A stretch of DNA of 33,059 nucleotides from NCBI GenBank assembly GCA_013377095.1, contig JACAAY010000055.1, positions 1-33,059 on the forward strand, in the 5' to 3' direction. The position numbers and the translations under genes are program-made. The notes beneath the pieces are model-generated. The model was not told the DNA's origin and ran no database searches. It worked only from the letters and a program-made list of their open reading frames with translations. Source of the stretch: Desulfuromonadales bacterium. Its GTDB lineage: Bacteria > Desulfobacterota > Desulfuromonadia > Geobacterales > Pseudopelobacteraceae. Position 1 is the stretch's first letter. Each line of letters starts with the position of its first letter. Below are positions 25,999-33,059 of this stretch, piece by piece.

Positions 25999-28133
25999 AA
26001 AAAGAATTCAAGGATTCAGTCAGCAGGGCTGTCCACAACGAAACGCTCACCACGGCACTGGGAAAGTTTTCCGAAGCATATAAGGTCAACCGCACCAAGG
26101 CATATGAAGGGATCGATTTCGAGGCGCTGCGTCAGAACATTGCCGACCGCAAGGCCTATGCCGCCTCCCATATTGACTTGCTGGCGGCCTCGTTCAAGAA
26201 TAAGGCCGAAGCCCTGGGCGCCAAGGTCTATCTGGCGAACAGCCCCGACAAGGTCAAACAGTACATCCTAAAGGTTGCCCAGGACAACAACGTCAAAACC
26301 GTTGTCAAGTCCAAGTCCATGGCCAGTGAAGAGATCCATCTGAACGACTTCCTTCAGAAAAACGGCATGTCGGTCAAGGAGACCGACCTGGGGGAGTGGA
26401 TCATCCAGTTGGCCGGCCAGAAACCATCCCACATGGTCATGCCGGCCATCCACATGACCAAGGAAGAGGTTGCTGAACTGTTCAGCAAGGAGGTTCACGA
26501 GCGCCTTTCCACCGACATCCCCCGGCTGGTGGAGGTCGCCCGCCATGAGCTGCGCTCCAAATTTCTCGAAGCGGACATGGGCATAACCGGTGGCAATCTG
26601 GCCGTGGCCGAGACCGGCAGTATCGTACTGGTAACCAATGAAGGCAATGCCAGGATGGTTACAACACTCCCAAAAATTCACATAGCACTGGTGGGGATCG
26701 AGAAGTTTGTTGAAAAGTTTGATGACATCGTCCCGATACTGACCGCTTTGCCGCGCAGTGCCACGGCCCAGCTGCTGACTAGCTACTGTTCCATCATTAC
26801 CGGTCCGGTTGAAAACACCGACGGGTCCATGAAGGAGCTGCACATCATCCTGATGGACAACCGCCGCACGGAGATGGCGGCAGATGTCAAGTTCAAGCAG
26901 GCCATGCAGTGCATCCGCTGCGGTTCGTGTCTGAATGTCTGCCCGATCTTCCGCCTTGTGGGAGGTCATGTCTTCGGCAGCGTCTATACCGGCGGCATTG
27001 GCACTATCCTGACCGCCTGGTTTGAGGCGCTGCAGAACTCTGAGGATATCCAGGGGCTCTGTATCCAGTGCGGAAACTGCAAGGAGGTTTGCCCTGGCAA
27101 GCTGGATATCCCGGACATGATTATGGAAATCAGGCGCCGTCTGGTGGTGGACAAGGGGCAGTCGCTAACCCAGAAGGCCATTTTCAGCGTGGTTAATAAC
27201 CGCAAACTTTTCCATACCATGTTGCGTGCGGCCTCGATTTCGGGCAAGCCATTCAGCTCGGGCGGTTTTATCCGCCATCTCCCGTTCTTCCTGTCTGAGC
27301 TCACCGAGGGGCGCAGCCTTCCTGCCATAGCCGCCGAACCGTTCCGGGACAGGTTCAAGAAGATTAAACAGCCGAAACTGAAGGAGAAGGCCGCTTTCTA
27401 TGCCGGCTGTCTGATTGATTTTGCCTATCCTGAGATGGGGGTTTCGCTGGTGAAGATCCTCAACAAGGCTGGCATCGAGGTGATCTTTCCCGAGGAGCAG
27501 ACCTGCTGCGGAGCGCCCGCACGCTACAACGGCGCCTATGAGGTTGCGGCAAACAATGCCGTGGACAACATCAGGGCGCTGCTGAAAGAGGATGTAACCT
27601 ATGTAGTGTCGGCTTGTCCGACCTGTACGGTGGCCCTGGAGCATGAATTCATCAGCACCTTTGAAAGCCTTGGTCAGACCGAATGGATGCCTCAGGCCAA
27701 AAAACTCGCTGAAAAAGCAGTTGATTTTTCGACACTGGTCAAAAAGCTGGTGGACGAGCGGCGTCTGACCCTGAAACAGGGAAAGAAACTTGGCTCCCTG
27801 ACGTATCACGATTCCTGTCATCTCAAACGGACGTTGAGGGTATTCGAGCAGCCGCGCGAGCTTCTGCAAAAGGCGGGGTATGAGCTGACTGAGATGTTCG
27901 AGTGCGACATGTGTTGCGGCATGGGCGGTTCCTACTCGATCAAGCTGCCCGAGATCTCTGCCCCGATTTTGAAACGTAAACTGACCAACATCAAAAACAC
28001 CGGTGCCTCCACTGTTGCCATGGATTGCCCCGGTTGTGTCATGCAGATCGGTGGCGGTATTCACCAGGATGGTGCTCCCATTAAGGTCAAGCATACTCTG
28101 GAGTTGCTGGTTGATCAGGTGGAGGGTATATAG
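25995..28133 (+). CDS. lutB: LutB-LutA fusion, iron-sulfur L-lactate oxidoreductase
   Basis: 712 aa; ATG at 25995 with GGAAGGAG upstream. The LUD domain (about 50-300) contains KSKSMASEEIHLNDFLQ and ITGGNLAVAETGSIVLVTNEGN. Two 4Fe-4S motifs follow: C306IRCGSCLNVCP and C356IQCGNCKEVCP. The C-terminal 250 residues carry two CCG-type cysteine domains, one at TCCGAPA (C504 region) and one at CDMCCGMGGSYS (C637-C641), the hallmark of LutA/GlpC-type subunits. In Bacillus LutA and LutB are separate proteins; here they are one chain, a layout known in deltaproteobacteria. Predicted to oxidise lactate together with LutC. The subunit naming is by domain; the substrate is inferred. Confidence 0.88.
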   Translation: MKKEFKDSVSRAVHNETLTTALGKFSEAYKVNRTKAYEGIDFEALRQNIADRKAYAASHIDLLAASFKNKAEALGAKVYLANSPDKVKQYILKVAQDNNVKTVVKSKSMASEEIHLNDFLQKNGMSVKETDLGEWIIQLAGQKPSHMVMPAIHMTKEEVAELFSKEVHERLSTDIPRLVEVARHELRSKFLEADMGITGGNLAVAETGSIVLVTNEGNARMVTTLPKIHIALVGIEKFVEKFDDIVPILTALPRSATAQLLTSYCSIITGPVENTDGSMKELHIILMDNRRTEMAADVKFKQAMQCIRCGSCLNVCPIFRLVGGHVFGSVYTGGIGTILTAWFEALQNSEDIQGLCIQCGNCKEVCPGKLDIPDMIMEIRRRLVVDKGQSLTQKAIFSVVNNRKLFHTMLRAASISGKPFSSGGFIRHLPFFLSELTEGRSLPAIAAEPFRDRFKKIKQPKLKEKAAFYAGCLIDFAYPEMGVSLVKILNKAGIEVIFPEEQTCCGAPARYNGAYEVAANNAVDNIRALLKEDVTYVVSACPTCTVALEHEFISTFESLGQTEWMPQAKKLAEKAVDFSTLVKKLVDERRLTLKQGKKLGSLTYHDSCHLKRTLRVFEQPRELLQKAGYELTEMFECDMCCGMGGSYSIKLPEISAPILKRKLTNIKNTGASTVAMDCPGCVMQIGGGIHQDGAPIKVKHTLELLVDQVEGI

Positions 28134-28157
28134 ATCCAACCAATGGCTGTATTTCGC

Positions 28158-28192
28158 GACAGGCCCGCCTCCGTTTTGGATGTGGGCCTGTC
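28158..28192 (+). terminator. Hairpin after lutB
   Basis: Perfect 9-bp stem GACAGGCCC / GGGCCTGTC, 24 bp after the lutB stop, with a 17-nt loop and no T tract. Likely the operon end. The remaining stretch to the tRNA promoter (28193-28374) shows nothing recognisable. Confidence 0.5.
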
Positions 28193-28374
28193 TGAGTCCT
28201 ACAGAAGTATTGTCGCTCACGCCCTCGTAGCGGGAGTCACTTGCAGCGCGGCTGTTACGGCAGGGGGTAGTCCAACTGGATCGCGGTGGGGATGATCATC
28301 GAATGAAGCGGAGCAAGCCTTGGCGGCAGAAAAATCCGATACTGAATGAATGCAGGTTTGTGATTAATTTGATG

Positions 28375-28403
28375 TTGACAGGATACAGGTGTTGTGGTAA
28401 TTA
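28375..28403 (+). promoter_or_regulatory. Promoter of tRNA-Asn
   Basis: Perfect -35 TTGACA (28375-28380), 17-bp spacer, -10 TAATTA (28398-28403). It would start transcription near 28410, some 60 nt before the tRNA. Confidence 0.8.
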
Positions 28404-28470
28404 ACTCATCTACTTTTTCAGAGCAGTATCATCATTTGCAAGGCAACATTGCCGTGCAGGTGAACCACAT

Positions 28471-28546
28471 TCCCCTTTAGCTCAGTTGGTAGAGCAGGTG
28501 ACTGTTAATCACCTTGTCCATGGTTCGAGTCCGTGAAGGGGAGCCA
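28471..28546 (+). tRNA. tRNA-Asn (anticodon GTT)
   Basis: Full cloverleaf: acceptor TCCCCTT / AAGGGGA, D arm GCTC / GAGC, anticodon arm GGTGA / TCACC with loop CTGTTAA (GTT at 28504-28506), T arm CATGG / CCGTG with TTCGAGT, discriminator G, and genome-encoded CCA (28544-28546). It is the insertion site of the element that follows; its 3' half is intact and is also read antisense as the end of the recombinase gene. Confidence 0.97.
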
Positions 28547-30139
28547 AACGTAACGCTCGGCAAAATCATCTGCCGGGCTTAATTTAGATGGATCTATGGG
28601 GGGCAATTCCCATAGGTCCATTTTTATTTTCCCAATCTTGTTTCCGTCCGCATCGGTTTCCGGTTCCTCATAATAGACAATTTTTTTGATCAGAAGATGC
28701 AACAGGTCATATTTTTCGTCGATGGTGAGATGATCGTAAACGTCCCTGAAGACCTTGAAGTTCTCCTTGATGAGTTCTGCGCTTAAAAATTTGTTTTCCA
28801 AATCATGGATTTCAAAACTCACAGATTCCAGCTCTTCCCGCAGCTGCCGAGCCTGAACATCCAGCTCTTCAATCTGTTTTACGAGATATCCCGAACTGCT
28901 GCCTGTCGCGCCACCTTCACTGAGAACATCGACAAGGTTCTTTGCTTTTTTATCCACCTGACTCAGCGTATCCTGAACAGTTTTCCGCTTGGCTGTAAGC
29001 TCTTTTGCCCTGACACGCTGGTCCTTGGTGGCATTCTCCACAACACCTTCTATAATCCGCGGATCTTGCGCCAGGAACTTCAGTTCATTCACCACCAGCG
29101 TTTCGATTTTCTGCCCATGAACACTGCCGATCCGGCACTTTGTCTTGCTACGGTCGTTGTCCGTATTGCAACGGTAATAAAAATATTTTTTACCTCTGGT
29201 CATGGCATAACTCGGCGCCATGGCAGTTTTGCAGACGCCACAGCGTACCAGCCCTTTGAGAAGGAACGTATTGTCGGCCTGCCGGTAGCCTGTCTTGCTT
29301 ATATTGTTTGCCTTGAGGATTCCCTGGACTGCATTGAACAGATCATCGCTGATAATCGCACTGTGCTGCCCATCGTAAAGAGCACCCTTGTATCTTATCT
29401 TGCCGATATACACCGGGTTATTAAGGATGCGGCTTATATTCGTTTTCTGGAACGATTCACCGCCCCGCGTAATTCCTTTCTTGGTAGTCCATGTTTTAAG
29501 CCGAAATCCTCTTGAATTCATTTCTATTGCAGTTTCGCTCAAGGAACCAAGTCTTATGTAACTGGAAAACAGCTCCTTGACGACCGGTATCTCGTTCTCG
29601 CATGGAATCAGTCCCTTGTTTTCAGCGTCGATGTCGTAGCCAAGTCGGGGGTAGCCTCCATTGAACATTCCCTGTTTTGCCCTGTAGGCCATGACATCAA
29701 TGGTTCTTTCAGATGTCTGTTCCCTTTCAAGTTGTGCAAATACCAGGACGATCCGGATAACACTGCGTCCAATGGCACTGGAGGTGTCGAAGTTTTCCTG
29801 GGTTGATATCAGGTCGACATTCTTTTCCTGGAACTTCGTGTAGACATGTTCAAAATCAATTATTGAGCGGGATAGCCTATCGACCTTTTTCACGATAACT
29901 GTGTTGATTTTCCCCGTATTGATATCGTTCAACATCTTCTGAAACGCCGGGCGTTTCAGGTTTTTCCCGGAAAATCCTTCCTCGCGGTAAACTCTGATAT
30001 TCAGCCACTTGCGGTACGCACAATAGTTTTCCAGCGTCTTTGCCTGCTCGTCCAGCGACTCACCCTCGTCAGACTGATGAACTGTGGATACACGAACGTA
30101 TAGAGCGCATTTTCTTTCGTTGTCCAGAATTTCAGCCAT
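28505..30139 (-). CDS. Large serine recombinase (site-specific integrase)
   Basis: 544 aa; ATG at 30139 with AAGGGGGAAG upstream. Resolvase catalytic domain with nucleophile S18 (YVRVSTVHQSDEGESLDEQ), then VKKVDRLSRSIIDFEHV and a Recombinase domain (GGYPRLGYDIDAENKGL..., ISRILNNPVYIGKIRYKGALYDG). A zinc ribbon follows (CGVCKTAM...YYRCNT...CRIG), then a long coiled coil (about 375-455). The last 13 codons and the TAA stop are antisense to tRNA-Asn 28505-28546. This is the expected integrase of an element inserted in the tRNA 3' end. It is intact and looks functional. Confidence 0.95.
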   Translation of the reverse strand: MAEILDNERKCALYVRVSTVHQSDEGESLDEQAKTLENYCAYRKWLNIRVYREEGFSGKNLKRPAFQKMLNDINTGKINTVIVKKVDRLSRSIIDFEHVYTKFQEKNVDLISTQENFDTSSAIGRSVIRIVLVFAQLEREQTSERTIDVMAYRAKQGMFNGGYPRLGYDIDAENKGLIPCENEIPVVKELFSSYIRLGSLSETAIEMNSRGFRLKTWTTKKGITRGGESFQKTNISRILNNPVYIGKIRYKGALYDGQHSAIISDDLFNAVQGILKANNISKTGYRQADNTFLLKGLVRCGVCKTAMAPSYAMTRGKKYFYYRCNTDNDRSKTKCRIGSVHGQKIETLVVNELKFLAQDPRIIEGVVENATKDQRVRAKELTAKRKTVQDTLSQVDKKAKNLVDVLSEGGATGSSSGYLVKQIEELDVQARQLREELESVSFEIHDLENKFLSAELIKENFKVFRDVYDHLTIDEKYDLLHLLIKKIVYYEEPETDADGNKIGKIKMDLWELPPIDPSKLSPADDFAERYVWLPFTDSNHGQGD

Positions 30140-30215
30140 ATCATCTTCCCCCTTGTTGTTTGGAAGCGTATCAGATGATCGTTTGGTTTACCATGATATT
30201 TATTTCAAATGAACT

Positions 30216-30395
30216 TTACGAGAACTCCTGACGTGTGACATTGACTCCTCCGTCAATTTCAATAGCCGGCCCTGTAGTCTTCTCTGCATGGATACGCCGC
30301 ATAATCCCGATGCTCAAAATTGAGCAAATGCGGGTCAGCCGTTGCTCCTCTGTCAATTTCGGTCTGCCGGAAATGTCTTTCTGATCTTTAGCCAT
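30216..30395 (-). CDS. Small hypothetical protein of the integrated element
   Basis: 59 aa, ATG at 30395 and TAA at 30216. Sequence is basic at the N-terminus (MAKDQKDISGRPKLTEEQRL) with a predicted helix (TRICSILSIGIMRRIHAEK) and a short acidic C-terminus. It sits 76 bp before the serine recombinase in the same direction, in the place where excisionase-like or accessory proteins are often found. No family recognised. An internal dyad TGCTCAA/TTGAGCA at 30311-30326 lies in the coding region. No clear Shine-Dalgarno precedes it, so the gene call is moderate. Confidence 0.5.
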   Translation of the reverse strand: MAKDQKDISGRPKLTEEQRLTRICSILSIGIMRRIHAEKTTGPAIEIDGGVNVTRQEFS

Positions 30396-30474
30396 GATGT
30401 TCTCTTATGCTTGGTTTGGAATTGTGCCCTCCTTGGTTAGATCAGGACCCTGTCCGGTGGTCCCAAAACGCGAA

Positions 30475-30508
30475 AACCCCCGACAGGGCGCAAAGCCCAG
30501 CGGGGGTT
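30475..30508 (-). terminator. Intrinsic terminator of the tyrosine-recombinase gene
   Basis: Outer arms AACCCCCG (30475-30482) and CGGGGGTT (30501-30508) enclose GGGC / GCCC. On the minus strand the stem is followed by TTTTCGCGTTTT. It ends the transcript 27 bp after the gene. Confidence 0.85.
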
Positions 30509-30534
30509 CGATCTATGACTTCAAAATGAACTGT

Positions 30535-31383
30535 TTAGGGGGTGTAATGACCTACAACGTTTTCTCTTCCATGCCCAAGGGCCTCTGAGAGCTGTTTGTC
30601 GCTAACCCCGGCAGCCTTCTCTCGCTGGGCGTAATCGTGCCGCGCGGCATGCATGTTTGTGTTGGCCGCCTTGGTGCCATTGCATGCCGCAATGGTATTT
30701 CGCTGGTGGTCGTACATCTGTTGCTGAGAAAGTTCCGGGGGGATCAGCTTGCCGTTCACATTCCCGATCTCCTTCGACACTGCCTGAAGTTGCGCAAGCG
30801 CCTGCTTCTGCTCCGCTGTCACCGCAGGCAATGAACGGAACTTCCCCCCTTTGCCAACGACTTCCAGCTTATTTCCATTACAATGAGCAGAAATGGATTC
30901 CCCGGCCCGAAGCCCAAACGCTGCTCGTAAATCGTATGCCGCGACCAGTGCCCTGTCCTCAGGCCTGCCGGTTTTTTCATATCGTTCAACCAGTCGGGCG
31001 CGGATTCCTTCTGCTGCGGCACGGTCAAGTGTCTTTGGTTGCATCCGGTCTGATGTGGTGCGCGAGAAACCCAGTTTCGGGTTTGTCCGCGGAACGATAT
31101 TCTGTTTCCCAATCCGTTCGGCCAACAGCCGAAATGTTGTTGCATCTTTGCCGAGCTGAGATGGAGAAATGCCCGCTTCCTGCCGTGCCTGGAAGAAATT
31201 CTGGACCATGTGCGGCTTGATATTCTCAATTCGCTGTAGACCGTATTCTTTCTTGAGATAGCTCGTGATTGTTTTAAGCGATGATTGCAGCGCCTTTGTG
31301 CTTTTTTCGCTGTGAGTCCTGCTGTAAAGTTTTCCAATTGCCTGCCTTGCCTGATGGATCAGACTTCCCTTTTTTCCTGCCAT
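30535..31383 (-). CDS. Tyrosine recombinase/phage-integrase family protein
   Basis: 282 aa; ATG at 31383 with AAAGGAG upstream. The N-terminal ~95 residues are a helical SAM-like core-binding domain (KSTKALQSSLKTITSYLKKEYGL). The C-terminal catalytic domain holds the expected residues: R159 in AFGLRAGES, Lys in VVGKGGKFR (about 178-181), H245xxR248 in HAARHD, H271 in LGHGREN, and Y280 in VGHYTP two residues from the end. It matches the integrase-domain proteins common on conjugative elements and plasmids (Integrase_1 type) and differs from classical phage integrases in its short C-terminus. It is a second recombinase besides the serine enzyme; it may serve another step such as dimer resolution, inversion or an older insertion. 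Confidence 0.85.
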   Translation of the reverse strand: MAGKKGSLIHQARQAIGKLYSRTHSEKSTKALQSSLKTITSYLKKEYGLQRIENIKPHMVQNFFQARQEAGISPSQLGKDATTFRLLAERIGKQNIVPRTNPKLGFSRTTSDRMQPKTLDRAAAEGIRARLVERYEKTGRPEDRALVAAYDLRAAFGLRAGESISAHCNGNKLEVVGKGGKFRSLPAVTAEQKQALAQLQAVSKEIGNVNGKLIPPELSQQQMYDHQRNTIAACNGTKAANTNMHAARHDYAQREKAAGVSDKQLSEALGHGRENVVGHYTP

Positions 31384-31607
31384 GTTTTTTCTCCTTTCGT
31401 TGCTGTTTTAATGGCGACCGTGACCGCCGAATCGGTGCGTTAAGCGAAAGACCCAATCTGCTTACGCAGACCCACACCTTTTTACACACCGCGGCATGCA
31501 ACAGGAATGGCACCGGCAAGGCCGGAGCGGGAACGGATGACCCGATAGGACATCCGCACGGAACAACTTCTACAGGGGAGACCAGCAAATAAATTGGAAG
31601 GAAGGTT

Positions 31608-31639
31608 TTAGCAAGTTGCTCTCCGGCGAATCTTGCTAA
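31608..31639. repeat. Inverted repeat TTAGCAAG/CTTGCTAA
   Basis: 8-bp perfect arms with a 16-bp spacer. The right-arm sequence CTTGCTAA recurs at 31703-31710 inside the large hairpin, so the motif occurs three times within 110 bp. Confidence 0.6.
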
Positions 31640-31693
31640 GGATTGTGCAGTGCCTGGAAACCCAGACAGAATGGCGCTTCGCGCGATGGGTTC

Positions 31694-31767
31694 AGCCCGT
31701 CTCTTGCTAACTTCGCAGTAGCGGAGCAAAAAAAAGCTCCGTCACTGCTGCGTGCAAGAGACGGGCT
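31694..31767. repeat. 74-nt nested hairpin with an A8 loop
   Basis: Outer arms AGCCCGTCTCTTGC / GCAAGAGACGGGCT (14 bp perfect), middle arms CGCAG / CTGCG, inner arms CGGAGC / GCTCCG, and a loop of eight A (31728-31735). Without a T tract it is not a normal terminator; an oriT, a recombination site that folds as single strand, or a structured RNA are options. Confidence 0.75.
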
Positions 31768-31999
31768 AAACAGCAAAGATCGTTGTAATGTCGCTTAAAG
31801 GGATATGGCCTGTCGGCCAACGCCTGGCGGCGACAAAACAAGATGAGATGATCACAGTGTGGATCTGTATCCGATTCAGAACCGCGACTGTAGCGTTATG
31901 AACCTGGCCACGAAGTCCCGACCCCGTGCGGGTGAAGGAACACGCCTGGAAGGGAACGCTCTGTCCACTCCAGACGGCGGCTAAGTTCATTGGTTTCAA

Positions 32000-32080
32000 C
32001 TGCGAACAAGACTGCTGACGCAATTCATCCATTGGATGAGTACGGTTTTGCAGATGACGGATTATTGTCGTTGTTCGCAG
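32000..32080. repeat. Long-spaced inverted repeat with inner hairpin
   Basis: CTGCGAACAA (32000-32009) and TTGTTCGCAG (32071-32080) are perfect 10-bp arms. Between them TCATCC-ATT-GGATGA (32025-32039) forms a second perfect stem. Confidence 0.55.
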
Positions 32081-32159
32081 GCTTGGCTGGTCTTCGGGTA
32101 AATCAAGGGCGCTGTGCCTCAATTACCCGGCAGGTTCAATGAAGAGGAGGGAAACCTGG

Positions 32160-32193
32160 CCTGTGGCTATGCTCCTTGAGTCATGGCCACAGG
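32160..32193. repeat. 12-bp hairpin
   Basis: CCTGTGGCTATG and CATGGCCACAGG pair (one T-G) around a 10-nt loop. No T tract follows. Confidence 0.6.
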
Positions 32194-32961
32194 TCGTTAG
32201 GATGTTCCTCAGTTTTGTCAGCTTCTAAGGGGAATATTACGTTCATCTGTGGGAGGTCGTTCCGCACTACAGCTTTAACAGTAAAAATTACCAGGCCGGC
32301 CCGCTTGTCGGTTATTTCGGTGCATTCTGGCGTTGTTATTGTTTTTTACGGAATGACACAAAGAGGTTCAATCAGTGGGGTAAGTTCAACAGTAAAATGG
32401 ATCTGTTGGCAGGCTGAACAAAGAAGACAACAAAAAACCCGTTGGGCTGTGCCTGACAGGTTGGTTTTGTGTTTTTTGTATGCGAGACAGAATTTAGGCA
32501 AACTCCTGCCTTGGCTGTTTCAAGTGGTAAGGGATAAGACTTCCGAGAACCGAAAAAAGTTCTGGAAACTACTCTCCGTGGGGAGATTACCGAATGCGGT
32601 GGTCTTTTAAATGGCCGGGTTCGGTGAAAGTGTATTAGTCATATCGGGTGTTGCCTGGGAACCTTGAGGCATTTTTTTGCTGAAACAATAATAATTTCAA
32701 TGAAGTGTATAATGTCAACAAAAGTAAACTGGCTTAAAAATGCCAATTTCCCCGATGTATCTAGATCATCTTGCCCGGAATACGACTACTTTAGGCGGCG
32801 GGGAACGGTGAGAAACTCCCCTCTATTGGGAATATTATTAAATTGATTTTACACTCAAGGGTAGTGTGGTAATAAATGTATTTTCAAGCCTTGTCTTTCG
32901 GACACACTCATAGAAACGGCCTATTGCCGGTCAACCGGGCACCCCGTTGGGTGATAAGAAA

Positions 32962-33059
32962 ATGAAAAAACCAATTTGGAAATACCTCAGGATTTTCTTG
33001 GATATCCGGGGCGTAGTCTTTTTCTGTTCGTCGTTCCTGTTAGAAAGGATCCTTGTCGT
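32962..33059 (+). CDS. Possible start of a gene cut by the window edge
   Basis: ATG at 32962 opens 32 codons with no stop before the window ends. The start is basic (MKKPIWKYLR) and then hydrophobic, as in a membrane anchor. There is no convincing ribosome-binding site (AAGAAA only), so this may be chance. Confidence 0.3.
   Translation, partial: MKKPIWKYLRIFLDIRGVVFFCSSFLLERILV

Larger units (their letters stand above)
31384..32961. other. Gene-poor, inverted-repeat-rich stretch of the element
   Basis: No open frame here has a start, ribosome-binding site and protein-like composition that I would defend. The first 800 bp carry at least four stem-forming repeats listed separately; beyond 32.2 kb the DNA is AT-richer with nothing I can name. 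Confidence 0.6.
28544..33059. mobile_element. Left part of an integrative element inserted at tRNA-Asn
   Basis: It begins at the 3' end of tRNA-Asn with the serine recombinase, a 59-aa protein, a tyrosine-recombinase-family protein, and gene-poor DNA full of inverted repeats; base composition drops toward AT beyond 32.2 kb. No second copy of the tRNA 3' end (the expected right attachment site) is present, so the element extends beyond the window or has lost its other end. The left boundary is inferred from the tRNA and may lie inside it. Confidence 0.7.

Noticed and set aside
31274..31729. 151-codon frame on the minus strand overlapping the tyrosine recombinase
   Set aside because: Overlaps a well-supported gene in another frame, and its start lies inside the large hairpin; rich in Arg/Ser/Pro as expected of a chance frame.
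31766..32122. 118-codon frame on the minus strand
   Set aside because: No ribosome-binding site, no recognisable domain, and it spans inverted repeats; more likely non-coding.
32176..32610. 144-codon frame on the plus strand
   Set aside because: Begins within a hairpin arm, no ribosome-binding site, no domain pattern; treated as chance.
28544..33059. Second attachment site (copy of the tRNA-Asn 3' end)
   Set aside because: I looked for GGTTCGAGTCCGTGAAGG and its complement beyond the tRNA and found none, so the right end of the element is not in the window.
1..33059. CRISPR array or transposon-type insertion sequence
   Set aside because: No regularly spaced direct repeats of CRISPR size and no transposase gene with flanking terminal repeats were found.

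Overview
The window looks like chromosome of a Geobacter-like deltaproteobacterium (Geobacterales/Desulfuromonadales). The evidence is a GEMM-I cyclic-dinucleotide riboswitch of the kind common in Geobacter, a dense set of two-component and GGDEF/HDOD signalling proteins, long-form PstC/PstA permeases, and a lactate-oxidation LutC/LutB(A) pair. This is inference from gene content; no taxonomic marker gene is present.

Region 1 (about 0.1-12 kb, all minus strand) is a full phosphate regulon transcribed phoB-phoR-pstS-pstC-pstA-pstB-phoU. A good Pho box lies before pstS and a strong hairpin terminator/attenuator follows pstS. Downstream of phoU, apparently with its own promoter, is a membrane histidine kinase plus NtrC-type sigma54 activator. 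Region 2 (12.1-14.0 kb) holds a 60-residue zinc-ribbon protein, a YchJ/SEC-C protein and a diacylglycerol-kinase-family lipid kinase, ending in an intergenic region with two mutually exclusive perfect hairpins.

Region 3 (14.1-19.35 kb, minus) is the most interesting. A promoter, a GEMM-I riboswitch with the A variant at the position that distinguishes cyclic AMP-GMP from c-di-GMP binders, and an intrinsic terminator precede a six-gene cluster: FIST sensor, DUF4388(PATAN)-roadblock protein, two V4R-like small-molecule-binding proteins, a ParA/MinD-type ATPase, and a second roadblock-like protein overlapping the ATPase gene. I know of no described function for this combination; it reads as a riboswitch-controlled sensing and spatial-positioning module. 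Region 4 (19.4-23.9 kb, minus) is an HDOD-GAF-histidine kinase followed at 2 bp by a REC-PAS-GGDEF-EAL protein, probably a cognate pair acting on c-di-GMP.

Region 5 (24.1-28.1 kb, plus) has a secreted DUF3108/DUF6134-like protein and the lutC-lutB(A) pair for L-lactate oxidation with a GntR-type dyad upstream. Region 6 (28.4 kb to the end) is tRNA-Asn followed by the left part of an integrated element: a large serine recombinase whose last 13 codons and stop are the antisense of the tRNA, a 59-residue protein, a tyrosine-recombinase-family protein, and about 1.6 kb of gene-poor DNA rich in inverted repeats. The right boundary of the element is outside the window.
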